Shown: in pieces, positions 7,036 to 7,284 of the stretch | How the letters are laid out: the number at the start of each line of letters is the position of its first letter | Position numbering within the stretch: position 1 is the stretch's first letter | Assembly: GCA_028696755.1 (NCBI GenBank) | Contig: JAQVGK010000171.1 | Span: forward strand, 1 to 7,284 | Source of the DNA: Bacteroidales bacterium | GTDB lineage: Bacteria > Bacteroidota > Bacteroidia > Bacteroidales > ML635J-15 | Direction: 5' to 3' | DNA: 7,284 nt | The notes under the pieces: model-generated | What the model saw: only the letters and a program-made list of their open reading frames with translations | The model's database searches: none | Told to the model about the DNA's origin: nothing | Program-made: the position numbers and the translations under genes

Positions 7036-7113
7036 TTTTAACATTTTCATTGTGCATATTTTAGGTTTTTCATTGTGCATATTTTAGGTTTTTCATTGTG
7101 CATATTTTAGGAT
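7022..7113. repeat. Four 23-bp direct repeats upstream of the ATPase gene
   Basis: CATTGTGCA recurs at 7025, 7048, 7071 and 7094, exactly 23 bp apart. The two central units (7045-7067 and 7068-7090) are identical, the outer one (7091-7113) differs at one base, and the gene-proximal one (7022-7044) differs at four. Shared core: CATTGTGCATATTTTAGG. The array sits directly upstream of, and overlapping, the ATPase promoter, as operator arrays or iterons do. It could equally be a neutral tandem duplication. Confidence 0.85.
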
Positions 7114-7122
7114 CTTCCCAGT

Positions 7123-7284
7123 TTGTAATTCAATGTCGTTTAGTTAAGAAATTTCTGGTTTATGTCCGCTGGACAAAAACGCGAATGCGATTGCTGCACG
7201 TCATTGTATATTGTAAATCGGAATTAAAATCCGCTTCTTAGCCCGTTAGGGCTTCAACGTCAGTAAAAATCAATCAACAGCTAG
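7123..7284. mobile_element. Second, diverged or truncated copy of the MITE/REP-like element
   Basis: 7123-7148 repeats the 26-bp left end of the first element, including the 18-bp terminal repeat. A GTCCGCTGGAC mini-hairpin follows at 7164-7174, and 7239-7268 is identical over 30 bp to 4554-4583 (the AGCCC-GTTA-GGGCT hairpin plus AACGTCAGTAAAA). The segments lie in the same order and orientation as in the first copy. The DNA between them differs and lacks the GGCGG hairpin and the left TTTTACTGACGTT arm. The right end lies beyond the window. No gene is present in this 160-bp stretch. Confidence 0.7.

Noticed and set aside
7022..7113. CRISPR array
   Set aside because: The repeats are directly tandem with no spacers, and no cas gene is nearby.

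Overview
The window looks like a chromosomal segment of a Bacteroidota bacterium, possibly a marine or anaerobic Bacteroidales/Marinilabiliales relative. The DNA is AT-rich, none of the three genes has a Shine-Dalgarno sequence, and two of the three starts have good matches to the Bacteroidota promoter (TTTG, about 19 bp, TAnnTTTG). A signal peptide ending LSA|Q and an outer-membrane barrel fused to Ig-like repeats also fit. The phylum is fairly secure; a finer placement would be a guess.

Layout. (1) From 4084 leftward, running off the left edge on the minus strand, is one very large open gene of at least 1361 codons. It encodes a signal peptide, an outer-membrane beta-barrel of about 230 residues, then at least 12 tandem Ig-like units. 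Each unit is exactly 91 residues (273 bp) with no indels. The units nearest the barrel are diverged, and those toward the left edge are almost identical and mosaic. (2) 4085-4756 is a divergent intergenic region. It holds a probable promoter for the giant gene, about 230 bp with nothing recognisable, an inverted-repeat MITE/REP-like element (4402-4692), a 7-bp tandem repeat, and a promoter so close to the next ATG that the mRNA is probably leaderless. (3) 4757-5704, plus strand, is an AEC-family (auxin efflux carrier type) membrane transporter. (4) 5730-6983, minus strand and convergent with the transporter, is an AAA-type ATPase of the DUF4143 family. (5) 7005-7113 holds its promoter, embedded in four 23-bp direct repeats. 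(6) From 7123 to the right edge is a second, diverged copy of the MITE/REP-like element, in the same orientation as the first.

The three genes do not form an operon and no shared pathway is evident. The most notable items are the giant repeat protein, with signs of repeat homogenisation, and the paired palindromic elements flanking the transporter/ATPase segment. No defence system, CRISPR array, tRNA or rRNA was found.
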